The notes below the pieces were generated by a model, which was given only the letters and a program-made list of their open reading frames with translations, was not told the origin of the DNA and made no database searches. This document shows, piece by piece, positions 54,769 through 64,000 of a DNA stretch of 64,000 bases. The position numbers and the translations under genes were made by a program. Position 1 is the stretch's first letter, and the number at the start of each line of letters is the position of its first letter. Source of the stretch: Candidatus Nitrotoga sp. 1052 (GTDB lineage Bacteria; Pseudomonadota; Gammaproteobacteria; Burkholderiales; Gallionellaceae); assembly GCF_927312905.1 (NCBI RefSeq), contig NZ_CAKMHQ010000022.1:1-64000 (forward strand). Reading direction: 5' to 3'.

Positions 54769-56427
54769 ATGGATTTTCACAAGCTGTTTAGGTTGTTCTT
54801 TTTTTTGACGTTCTCAATATCAATAATGTTGTTGTGGAACAGTTGGCAACGCACTCAGCAACCAGTAGCGCGAACAGTGCCTGCTCCTGCTGCCGTTCCG
54901 AAAGCTGTCATGCCAGCAGGTGGTGCTCCCGATATAGCAGCTACGGTTAGCCCTGAGGCAATTGCGGTTGCTACCCAAAGAAAGACTCAAGCCGGGCAAA
55001 AAATTACTGTAAAAACAGATTATCTAATCGCAGAAATAAATACTCTGGGCGGGGATTTGCGTCGCTTGGAGTTTTTGCAGCAGCGGGATAGCAAAAACAA
55101 GAACAAACCGTTCGTGTTGCTGCAGGAACAAGGAGCGCACACGTATATCGCCCAAACGGGTTTACTTGGCACCGGATTGCCCACGCACAATACGGCATTC
55201 ACGGCTCAGGCTAACGAATATCTATTAACCGAAGGTAAAGACACAATTGAAGTGCGATTACTTGCAACAAATGTTGCCGGTGCAAAAGTAACTAAATTTT
55301 ATGTGTTCCATCGTGATGGCTACTTGGTAGATGTCGGCTACGAAATTGAAAACATTGGAACCAGTCCGCTTTCTCCCTCTGCTTATTTTCAGTTGGTGCG
55401 CGACAAATCCACACCTGAAGGTGCATCAATGTTTTTGCCCACTTACACGGGCACTGCGATTTATACAGAGAAGGAAAAATTTCAGAAGGTGGGCTTTACT
55501 GATATTGAGAAGGGAAATGCCAAGCATTCTCAAAATGCTGACAATGGTTGGGTGGGTATGTTGCAACATTATTTTGTAGCGGCATGGTTACCTAAAGATA
55601 AGGTACAGCGAGAGTTTTACACCAGGAAGCTGGAAAACGAGCTTTATTCGGTAGGCGTCATTTTACCAGTAGCGGCCATTGCACCAGGTCAGAGTGCAAA
55701 GATTAGCGTGCCACTTTATGCTGGACCGGCGCAAACTTCGTTGGATGAAATTGCACCAGGGTTGGGGTTAACAGTAGATTATGGCTGGCTGACAATCATT
55801 TCGACCCCATTGTTCTGGTTGCTTTCCTATCTGTATGGCTGGGTATACAACTGGGGTGTAGCCATTATCCTGTTGACTTTTTTTATTAAGTTGTTATTTT
55901 TTCCATTGTCTGCGGCCAGTTATCGCTCAATGGGGAAAATGCGTGTAGTGGCCCCCAAGCTGGAGAAAATCAAGCAGCAATATGGGGATGACCGCGAGCG
56001 CCTACATAAAGCTATGATGGAATTGTATAAGACGGAGAAAATTAATCCGCTTGGGGGTTGTTTGCCGATGCTCGTTCAGATACCAGTATTTATCGCGCTA
56101 TACTGGGCAATTCTTGCAAGTGTCGAATTACGTTATGCCCCGTTTTTCGGCTGGATTACCGATTTGTCGGTGCCTGATCCATATTATGTTTTACCGTTAA
56201 TCATGGGCGCCACCATGATAATCCAAAGTAAGTTAAACCCTGTTCCACCCGACCCGCTGCAAGCCAAGCTTATGAAACTGTTGCCCATTGTATTTAGTGT
56301 GGTATTTTTCTTCTTTCCGGCCGGGTTGGTGCTGTACTCTATTGTAAACAATATACTTTCCATCGTTCAACAGTGGTACATTACGCGTGGACTGGAGGCT
56401 AATGTCAAAGGCGCTGCTAAAGCCTGA
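54769..56427 (+). CDS. yidC: Membrane protein insertase YidC
   Basis: 552 residues, usual for proteobacteria. N-terminal membrane segment (about 5-24), a large periplasmic beta domain (40-340), then five C-terminal transmembrane helices with NWGVAIILLTFFIKLLFFPL and the LPMLVQIPVFIALYW core. Inserts inner-membrane proteins alone or with SecYEG, including F-ATPase subunits. The stop overlaps the mnmE start by 26 nt. Confidence 0.97.
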   Translation: MDFHKLFRLFFFLTFSISIMLLWNSWQRTQQPVARTVPAPAAVPKAVMPAGGAPDIAATVSPEAIAVATQRKTQAGQKITVKTDYLIAEINTLGGDLRRLEFLQQRDSKNKNKPFVLLQEQGAHTYIAQTGLLGTGLPTHNTAFTAQANEYLLTEGKDTIEVRLLATNVAGAKVTKFYVFHRDGYLVDVGYEIENIGTSPLSPSAYFQLVRDKSTPEGASMFLPTYTGTAIYTEKEKFQKVGFTDIEKGNAKHSQNADNGWVGMLQHYFVAAWLPKDKVQREFYTRKLENELYSVGVILPVAAIAPGQSAKISVPLYAGPAQTSLDEIAPGLGLTVDYGWLTIISTPLFWLLSYLYGWVYNWGVAIILLTFFIKLLFFPLSAASYRSMGKMRVVAPKLEKIKQQYGDDRERLHKAMMELYKTEKINPLGGCLPMLVQIPVFIALYWAILASVELRYAPFFGWITDLSVPDPYYVLPLIMGATMIIQSKLNPVPPDPLQAKLMKLLPIVFSVVFFFFPAGLVLYSIVNNILSIVQQWYITRGLEANVKGAAKA

Positions 56428-57751
56428 TGTTATTGCCGCAATCGCTACTCCTCATGGGCAAGGTGGTATCGGCGTGGTCAGGCTCTCCGGCCATGACCTT
56501 GGCCTATTGGCACAAACCCTGTTAGGGAAAGTACCTGTACCGCGGCACGCGACTTATGCTTCATTTCTGGATGCGCAAGGGCAGGTTATGGATCAGGGTA
56601 TCGCTCTGTTCTTTCCCGCCCCGCATTCCTACACCGGCGAGGACATTTTAGAATTGCAGGGGCACGGCGGCACAGCCATACTGCAATTGGTGTTGCAGCG
56701 CTGTCTTGAACTTGGAGCTCGCCTCGCCCAGCCGGGCGAATTTACGCAGCGTGCATTCCTTAATGAAAAACTTGATTTGGCTCAAGCAGAAAGCGTAGCC
56801 GACCTCATAGCTGCTACCACCAGTCAGGCTGCACGGAGTGCCATGCGTTCGCTACAAGGCGAATTTTCCCAAGCAATCCATCGCTTAGTGGACGGATTAG
56901 TTTTGTTACGGATGTTGGTCGAAGCCATGTTGGATTTTCCGGAAGAAGAGATTGATGCTCCAGATGTCACTCAACGTGATACACGACTAGTCGCATTACG
57001 AGCAGAATTAGAAAAAATTTTGAGTTCGGCGCAACAGGGAAGTCTGTTACGAGAAGGCGCGCATATCGTGCTGGTTGGCCAACCTAATGTTGGCAAGTCA
57101 AGTCTACTTAACCGATTGAGTGGGGAGGATGTCGCGTTAGTTAGCGAATTCCCAGGCACCACGCGCGATCTCATTAGCCAATCTATTCAGATCAGTGGTG
57201 TGCCATTGCATATTATAGATACGGCGGGCTTACGCGAGGCAGAAGATGCAGTGGAACAGATGGGGATTGCGCGTACATATGAAGCGCTAAAAAAAGCTGA
57301 TGCCATCCTGATCCTGTTGGATGCCCGCCACGGCATGACTGAGGATGACCAGAAAATTTTAGACGAGTTACCGCGTGAAATTCCGCGATTACATGTCTTT
57401 AATAAAGTTGACTTGCTTGCCCAGCATGCATATATAAAAGAACATAACGACGAATGCCACATTTATCTGTCTGCCAAAACAGGCGAGGGGCTTGAGTTCC
57501 TGCGTAATAAGTTGCTGACATTGCTTGGCTGGCATCAAGAAGCAGGCATATTTATGGCTCGTGAACGCCATGTTAATGCGTTATTAGACGCACGTGACCA
57601 TTTGCAGCGGGCAGCAGGGGAAATCAACCGTCCAGAACTTTGCGCGGAAGAGCTGCGACTGGCTCAAGAAGGTCTAAATTCTATTACAGGTGAGTTTAGT
57701 GCGGATGATCTGCTCGGTGAAATATTCAGCCGGTTTTGTATCGGAAAATAA
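56402..57751 (+). CDS. mnmE: tRNA modification GTPase MnmE
   Basis: 449 residues from the ATG at 56402 (MSKALLKPDVIAAIATP), inside the yidC end. The tetrahydrofolate-binding domain is N-terminal, then an inserted G domain: GQPNVGKSSLLNRL, DTAGLREAED, NKVD. Ends with the required CIGK catalytic Cys motif. With MnmG (not in the window) it makes the 5-carboxymethylaminomethyl group on wobble uridine. The gene converges with glmU with a 47-nt gap. Confidence 0.97.
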   Translation: MSKALLKPDVIAAIATPHGQGGIGVVRLSGHDLGLLAQTLLGKVPVPRHATYASFLDAQGQVMDQGIALFFPAPHSYTGEDILELQGHGGTAILQLVLQRCLELGARLAQPGEFTQRAFLNEKLDLAQAESVADLIAATTSQAARSAMRSLQGEFSQAIHRLVDGLVLLRMLVEAMLDFPEEEIDAPDVTQRDTRLVALRAELEKILSSAQQGSLLREGAHIVLVGQPNVGKSSLLNRLSGEDVALVSEFPGTTRDLISQSIQISGVPLHIIDTAGLREAEDAVEQMGIARTYEALKKADAILILLDARHGMTEDDQKILDELPREIPRLHVFNKVDLLAQHAYIKEHNDECHIYLSAKTGEGLEFLRNKLLTLLGWHQEAGIFMARERHVNALLDARDHLQRAAGEINRPELCAEELRLAQEGLNSITGEFSADDLLGEIFSRFCIGK

Positions 57752-57798
57752 ACGTTAAAGATTAACATTGCAAGTATGGCGTAATCTATTAAGGTATT

Positions 57799-59160
57799 TT
57801 ACTTTTTTTTGCTTGGCCTCTGCCAGCCCGGCAGAGTAATTTGTTTGACACGTGACAGGGTCAATTCACCTTCCGGTGCATCGCTCGTAATGGTGGAGCC
57901 CGCGCCTATGGTGGCACCACGTCCGATTTTTACGGGTGCTACCAGTTGCGTATTTGACCCGATAAAAACATCATCCTCGATGATAGTGCGATGTTTGTTT
58001 GCGCCATCATAATTGCAGGTGATAGTGCCTGCTCCTATGTTGACGCGGCTACCGACGCTACTATCACCAATATAGCTTAAGTGGTTAGCCTTGCTATGGG
58101 AGGCAATTTCACTGTTTTTTACCTCGACAAAGTTTCCAATGTGCACCTCGTTATGTAATTTGCTGCCGGGTCGAAGGCGGGCATAAGGACCAATACGGCA
58201 GTTGTCACCGATCATTACTTGATCAATATGGCTATATGGTTCGATGTAGGTATTGGCGCCAATGCGAGTGTTTTTTATAACGCTGTAAGCGCCTACGCGC
58301 ACGCCATTTCCTAGATAATTATCGCCTTCGAAGATGCAGCCAACATCAATTTCAACATCACGTCCGCATACCAGTTTGCCGCGCACATCGAGGCGCGCAG
58401 GATCAGCCAACGTAACACCCTTTACCAATAACTGGTGTGCCTGTTCATTTTGCCAGACACGTTCCAGTTCGGCCAGTTGCGCTTTGCTGTTGACGCCTAC
58501 CACTTCCCACCCATGAGCGGGTTGTACCGTATGCACTGCAACGCCCTGCGCCACCGCCATGCCGACTATGTCGGTCAGGTAGTACTCACGTTGTGCATTT
58601 TCATTGCGCAATTTCGACAACCAGTTACGCAGTAGATGAGTGGGAACGGCAAGGATGCCAGTATTCACTTCGCGGATGGCGCGCTGCTCTGCAGTGGCAT
58701 CCTTCTCCTCCACTATGCAGTTTACGTTGCCTGCGCTATCGCGCACGATACGTCCGTAACCGGCAGGGTTGCTAAGGTGAATGGTGAGCAGAGTGAGAGC
58801 TTGCTGCGCCACCAACATTTTTTCCAATGTGCCTGGCTGAATAAGCGGCACGTCGCCATACAGCACCAGCGTAAATGAGTCATCATTTAATTGTGGCAGT
58901 GCTTGCTGTACCGCATGACCAGTCCCGAGCTGCGGCTCCTGCAAAACAAAATCAGCCTCATACTTCGCCATCGCCTGCGGCACCGCGTCGCCTCCATGAC
59001 CATACACCACGCAGGTTATACCGGAAGCAAATTGTACAGCGGTATCGAGTACATGTTGCAACAGTGGACGACCGGCCAAGGAATGCAGCACCTTTGGTTT
59101 ATCTGAGTGCATGCGCTGTCCCCTGCCAGCAGCAAGAATAACGATATTGAGCGTAGTCAT
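57799..59160 (-). CDS. glmU: Bifunctional UDP-GlcNAc pyrophosphorylase/GlcN-1-P acetyltransferase
   Basis: 453 residues from the ATG at 59160 ([12 protein letters not shown]). The frame extends 25 residues further without support. N-terminal uridylyltransferase with [16 protein letters not shown]-terminal left-handed beta-helix acetyltransferase. Supplies UDP-GlcNAc for peptidoglycan and LPS, and is the likely donor for the O-GlcNAc-type enzymes at 16195-24513. Downstream of atpC on the same strand, after a terminator. Confidence 0.97.
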   Translation of the reverse strand: MTTLNIVILAAGRGQRMHSDKPKVLHSLAGRPLLQHVLDTAVQFASGITCVVYGHGGDAVPQAMAKYEADFVLQEPQLGTGHAVQQALPQLNDDSFTLVLYGDVPLIQPGTLEKMLVAQQALTLLTIHLSNPAGYGRIVRDSAGNVNCIVEEKDATAEQRAIREVNTGILAVPTHLLRNWLSKLRNENAQREYYLTDIVGMAVAQGVAVHTVQPAHGWEVVGVNSKAQLAELERVWQNEQAHQLLVKGVTLADPARLDVRGKLVCGRDVEIDVGCIFEGDNYLGNGVRVGAYSVIKNTRIGANTYIEPYSHIDQVMIGDNCRIGPYARLRPGSKLHNEVHIGNFVEVKNSEIASHSKANHLSYIGDSSVGSRVNIGAGTITCNYDGANKHRTIIEDDVFIGSNTQLVAPVKIGRGATIGAGSTITSDAPEGELTLSRVKQITLPGWQRPSKKK

Positions 59161-59202
59161 GTTGTATGCGATATAAAATTTGATTAAGAAGTATAAACAA
59201 AA

Positions 59203-59222
59203 AAAGCGGCCTAAGCCGCTTT
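59203..59222 (-). terminator. Terminator after the atp operon
   Basis: 8-bp stem AAAGCGGC/GCCGCTTT with a CTAA loop. On the minus strand the stem runs into a T-run (GCCGCTTTTTTTG). Lies 29 nt past the atpC stop and before glmU, so the latter probably has its own promoter. Confidence 0.85.
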
Positions 59223-59250
59223 CATTGCAAATCACATTAATCCAATAGAA

Positions 59251-59679
59251 TTAGTGTGGTTGTTGCTTGCGCAATTTCTGAATTGCTTGCAACTGGGCAA
59301 GCGCTTCAGATAGCTCAGCTTGCGCGGTAGCGTAGTCGATATCAGAAGCACGGTTCTTCATTGCTTCTTCCGCTGCGCGCTTAGCTTCGAGTGAGCGTGC
59401 TTCATCCAAGTCTGCACCGCGAATGGCAGTATCAGCTAAAATCGTAACCACGCCGGGCTGCACTTCCAGCATTCCGCCAGAAACGTAAATCAGCACAAAT
59501 TCACTTTGATCCGGCAGTTTGAGGCGTACCGAACCTGGTTTAATGCGCGTTAGTAGTGGTGCATGGCGTGGGTAAATCCCCAGTTCGCCCATTTCACCCG
59601 GAACGACGACCATTTCTACAAGGCCAGAGAAAATGGACTCTTCTGCGCTCACTACATCAACATGAACAGTCATTGCCAT
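59251..59679 (-). CDS. atpC: F1 ATP synthase epsilon subunit
   Basis: 142 residues. Beta-sandwich ([15 protein letters not shown]) then a two-helix C-terminus that inhibits the enzyme. Part of the rotor stalk. 47 nt after atpD. Confidence 0.95.
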   Translation of the reverse strand: MAMTVHVDVVSAEESIFSGLVEMVVVPGEMGELGIYPRHAPLLTRIKPGSVRLKLPDQSEFVLIYVSGGMLEVQPGVVTILADTAIRGADLDEARSLEAKRAAEEAMKNRASDIDYATAQAELSEALAQLQAIQKLRKQQPH

Positions 59680-59726
59680 AATTTTCCTTATTACTGCGAC
59701 ACTTGGCCCAATTACAGCGTTAAATA

Positions 59727-61356
<1,630 letters not shown>

Positions 61357-62226
61357 CTAACTTACAGCTGCTGCGCCACCGACAATTTCTGATATTTCCT
61401 TGGTAATCGCTGCTTGACGCGCTTTATTGTAAATCAGCTTAAGTTCGCCAATTACTTCCTTCGCATTATCGGACGCAGCCTTCATGGCCACCATGCGTGC
61501 ACTCTGTTCAGACGCCTGATTTTCGGTCACCGCGTTATAAACTAATGATTCAATATAGCGCACCAGCAATTCATCCACTACGGCCTTGGCATCAGGTTCA
61601 TAAATGTAATCCCATGTACTACCATTCGCAGGTTCCAGACTTTCACTCGAGAGCGGCAGTAATTGCTCCATTCTGGGCTCTTGTTTCATGGTGTTAACGA
61701 AACCGTTATAACTAATGTAAATTGCATCAATCTCGCCGGCGTTGTAAGCATCAAGCATCACCTTGACCGCTCCAATCAGTTTCTCGATGTGTGGAATGTC
61801 CCCCAGTCCGGTCATATGCGATTTAACTTTTGCACCGATACGGGACATAAAGCTAAATCCTTTATTACCAATAGCGCATATGCTGATGCCTTTGTTCTCG
61901 CCTTCCAATTCCTTCATCCGCGCCACTACCAGACGCAGTATGTTGGTATTGAGACCACCGCACAATCCTTTGTCAGAGGTGATAATAATCACAGCGACGT
62001 TCTTGATAACATCGCGTTTGACCAGAAATGGATGCTTATATTCCGGATTAGCGCGCGACAAATGCGCTGCAACCTGACGAATTTTTTCCGCATAAGGGCG
62101 AGCGGCACGCATGCGTTCCTGAGCCTTACGCATTTTGGAAGCTGCCACCATTTCCATGGCTCGCGTGATCTTGCGCGTATTTTCTACGCTCTTGATTTTA
62201 GTACGTATTTCTTTGCTGCCAGCCAT
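61357..62226 (-). CDS. atpG: F1 ATP synthase gamma subunit
   Basis: 289 residues. Conserved start [20 protein letters not shown] and C-terminal coiled coil ([20 protein letters not shown]-like). Central rotor shaft of F1. 15 nt after atpA. Confidence 0.97.
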   Translation of the reverse strand: MAGSKEIRTKIKSVENTRKITRAMEMVAASKMRKAQERMRAARPYAEKIRQVAAHLSRANPEYKHPFLVKRDVIKNVAVIIITSDKGLCGGLNTNILRLVVARMKELEGENKGISICAIGNKGFSFMSRIGAKVKSHMTGLGDIPHIEKLIGAVKVMLDAYNAGEIDAIYISYNGFVNTMKQEPRMEQLLPLSSESLEPANGSTWDYIYEPDAKAVVDELLVRYIESLVYNAVTENQASEQSARMVAMKAASDNAKEVIGELKLIYNKARQAAITKEISEIVGGAAAVS

Positions 62227-62241
62227 TATCTTGCCCCCAGC

Positions 62242-63783
62242 TTAGTAAACTGCAGTGGACTTGAATTTATCAATTGCAGCAATCAAGATTTTTTCGTTGT
62301 CGGCAGACAGATCCTTACTGGATTCGATTGCCTCCTCTAAGGTCTTGTATTGGGATTTTACGAACGCGTGCAGCCCGATTTCGAATGCCAGGACCTTGTT
62401 CATAGGCACATCATCGAAGGAGCCCTTGTTGATCGCGAACAGCGTTATTGCCATTTCTGCTACTGATAATGGTGCATATTGCGGCTGCTTCATCAATTCC
62501 ATTACCAGACGGCCACGTTCCAGTTGTTTGCGAGTAGCTTCGTCCAAATCAGAAGCGAATTGCGCGAAGGCGGCCAATTCACGGTACTGTGCCAATGCCA
62601 AACGTACGCCACCTCCCAGTTTTTTGATGACTTTGGTTTGCGCCGCGCCGCCCACGCGAGACACTGAAATGCCGGCGTTGATCGCTGGACGGATACCCGC
62701 ATTGAATAAATCTGTTTCCAGGAAAATCTGACCGTCGGTAATGGAAATTACGTTGGTGGGCACAAAAGCGGACACGTCACCTGCAGCAGTTTCAATCACC
62801 GGCAGCGCAGTCAGCGAGCCAGTCTTGCCTTTGACTTCGCCATTTGTAAACTTTTCAACATATTCCTCATTCACTCGTGCACTGCGCTCCAGCAAACGGG
62901 AGTGCAAGTAGAACACGTCTCCAGGGTAGGCTTCACGACCCGGTGGTCGGCGTAACAACAATGATATCTGGCGATAAGCCCAAGCTTGTTTGGTTAAGTC
63001 GTCGTAAACAATCAACGCGTCCTGGCCGCGATCGCGATAGTACTCGCCCATAGTGCAACCGGCGTATGGCGCCAGAAATTGCATTGCCGCAGAATCAGAG
63101 GCGGTTGCCACAACCACAATGGTGTATTCCATCGCGCCGTGCTCTTCCAGCTTGCGCACTACGTTGGCGACAGTAGATGCCTTTTGACCGATCGCAACGT
63201 AGATACAGGTCATGCTCTGACCCTTCTGGTTGATGATGGCATCTACCGCTACGGCAGTCTTTCCGGTCTGGCGATCACCAATGATCAGTTCGCGCTGTCC
63301 GCGACCAACCGGAACCATAGAATCAATGGCCTTGAGGCCGGTCTGCACTGGTTGTGACACCGACTTGCGGTCAATTACACCGGGCGCAACCTTCTCTATC
63401 TTGTCGGTCATCTTGGCGTTGACCGGACCCTTGCCGTCAATAGGTTGTCCTAGGGCATTCACTACGCGACCGATCAGTTCAGGGCCGACAGGTACTTCCA
63501 GAATCCGGCCAGTGCACTTGACAGTGTCCCCCTCGGTAATATGCTCATAGTCACCCAGTACCACTGAGCCAACGGAGTCGCGCTCTAGATTGAGAGCCAG
63601 ACCGAAGGTATTGCCGGGAAACTCTAGCATTTCGCCCTGCATCACGTCTGATAGGCCGTGAATACGTACGATACCATCGGTTACGCTAACCACCGTACCT
63701 TCCGTGCGCGCTTGGGATAACGCCTCGAAATTCTCGATGCGGCTATGAATCAAATTACTAATTTCAGAAGGGTTGAGCTTCAT
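62242..63783 (-). CDS. atpA: F1 ATP synthase alpha subunit
   Basis: 513 residues. P-loop GDRQTGKT and the typical ALSQARTEG-like start region. Non-catalytic nucleotide-binding subunit. 31 nt after atpH. Confidence 0.97.
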   Translation of the reverse strand: MKLNPSEISNLIHSRIENFEALSQARTEGTVVSVTDGIVRIHGLSDVMQGEMLEFPGNTFGLALNLERDSVGSVVLGDYEHITEGDTVKCTGRILEVPVGPELIGRVVNALGQPIDGKGPVNAKMTDKIEKVAPGVIDRKSVSQPVQTGLKAIDSMVPVGRGQRELIIGDRQTGKTAVAVDAIINQKGQSMTCIYVAIGQKASTVANVVRKLEEHGAMEYTIVVVATASDSAAMQFLAPYAGCTMGEYYRDRGQDALIVYDDLTKQAWAYRQISLLLRRPPGREAYPGDVFYLHSRLLERSARVNEEYVEKFTNGEVKGKTGSLTALPVIETAAGDVSAFVPTNVISITDGQIFLETDLFNAGIRPAINAGISVSRVGGAAQTKVIKKLGGGVRLALAQYRELAAFAQFASDLDEATRKQLERGRLVMELMKQPQYAPLSVAEMAITLFAINKGSFDDVPMNKVLAFEIGLHAFVKSQYKTLEEAIESSKDLSADNEKILIAAIDKFKSTAVY

Positions 63784-63814
63784 CTACTTTTCCTTAATTT
63801 CAATATATCTGTCA

Positions 63815-64000
63815 TCAAGCCAAGGCGTTGGCTAACTCGGAAAGGTGGGTGCGCGCAGAACCATCTATCACCTTGTCACCGGCGCGGATAATTATTCCGC
63901 CTAATAATTTGCGGTCAGTTTCACAGCTAAGCCTGATCTCACGGCCCATGCGTTTTTTAAGCGCCACAGTAATTTTTTGCTTTTGCGCTTCGCTCAAATC
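63815..64000 (-). CDS. atpH: F1 ATP synthase delta subunit (partial, cut by window end)
   Basis: C-terminal 61 residues only. LSCETDRKLLGGIIIRAGDKVIDGS is the conserved delta-subunit end. The rest lies beyond position 64000. Links F1 to the b stalk. Confidence 0.93.
   Translation of the reverse strand, partial: DLSEAQKQKITVALKKRMGREIRLSCETDRKLLGGIIIRAGDKVIDGSARTHLSELANALA

Noticed and set aside
58334-59141. Several plus-strand frames across glmU and antisense frames across atpA/atpG
   Set aside because: Antisense shadows of strongly conserved genes.

Overview
The window looks like the replication-origin region of a betaproteobacterium, most plausibly Nitrosomonadales and possibly Gallionellaceae-like. 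The evidence is gene order (dnaA-dnaN-gyrB without recF on one side, rpmH-rnpA-yidD-yidC-mnmE on the other, then glmU and the atp operon), an RoxA-like cytochrome c repertoire, SPINDLY-type glycosyltransferases and a PEP-CTERM protein. The family-level placement is inference. I found no tRNA, rRNA or CRISPR array.

Layout. 1-3621 is an eroded restriction/defence patch: a C-terminally truncated type III-like helicase, remnants of a DNA methylase, and an intact Fic protein. 3818-9537 is ordinary chromosome: membrane protein, thrB, DUF2782 protein, LOG-family protein and divergent polA. This PolA carries Asn in place of two of the four catalytic Asp/Glu residues of the proofreading site. 9538-15335 holds an M48-TPR lipoprotein, a Wzz/GumC-type polysaccharide co-polymerase fused to a degenerate tyrosine-recombinase-like domain, two decayed REP-associated (RAYT) transposase fragments and a DUF1566 protein. 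15396-24513 is a one-direction glycosylation cluster: one GT2-like enzyme and three TPR-GT41 (O-GlcNAc-transferase-like) proteins, one of which contains two complete TPR-GT41 modules. Divergent from it is a methyltransferase with a Wzt-like sugar-binding domain. Next come a large anchored glycosidase-like protein and a small unknown protein coupled to a DEDD exonuclease-BRCT protein.

31159-47488 is about 16 kb of minus-strand genes, nearly all with export signals: patatin lipoprotein, an 81-aa-or-shorter protein, three RoxA-like di-heme cytochromes, another di-heme protein, a lipoprotein, a ferritin-like protein, a SnoaL-like protein, a membrane protein, a FecR-domain protein, a YVTN beta-propeller lipoprotein, a small exported protein and a PEP-CTERM protein. 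It reads as an undescribed extracytoplasmic redox cluster. Short imperfect hairpin repeats punctuate its upstream end, and one of them encodes the C-terminal tail of the PEP-CTERM protein.

47489-64000 is the origin region. An IS5-family remnant abuts gyrB. A perfect 16-bp parS lies between gyrB and dnaN. DnaA boxes lie on both sides of dnaA. rpmH has a near-consensus promoter. glmU and atpC-D-G-A-(H) run in from the right edge, where atpH is cut by the window end. From gene order usual in this class, atpFEBI and parAB-rsmG-mnmG may follow outside the window.
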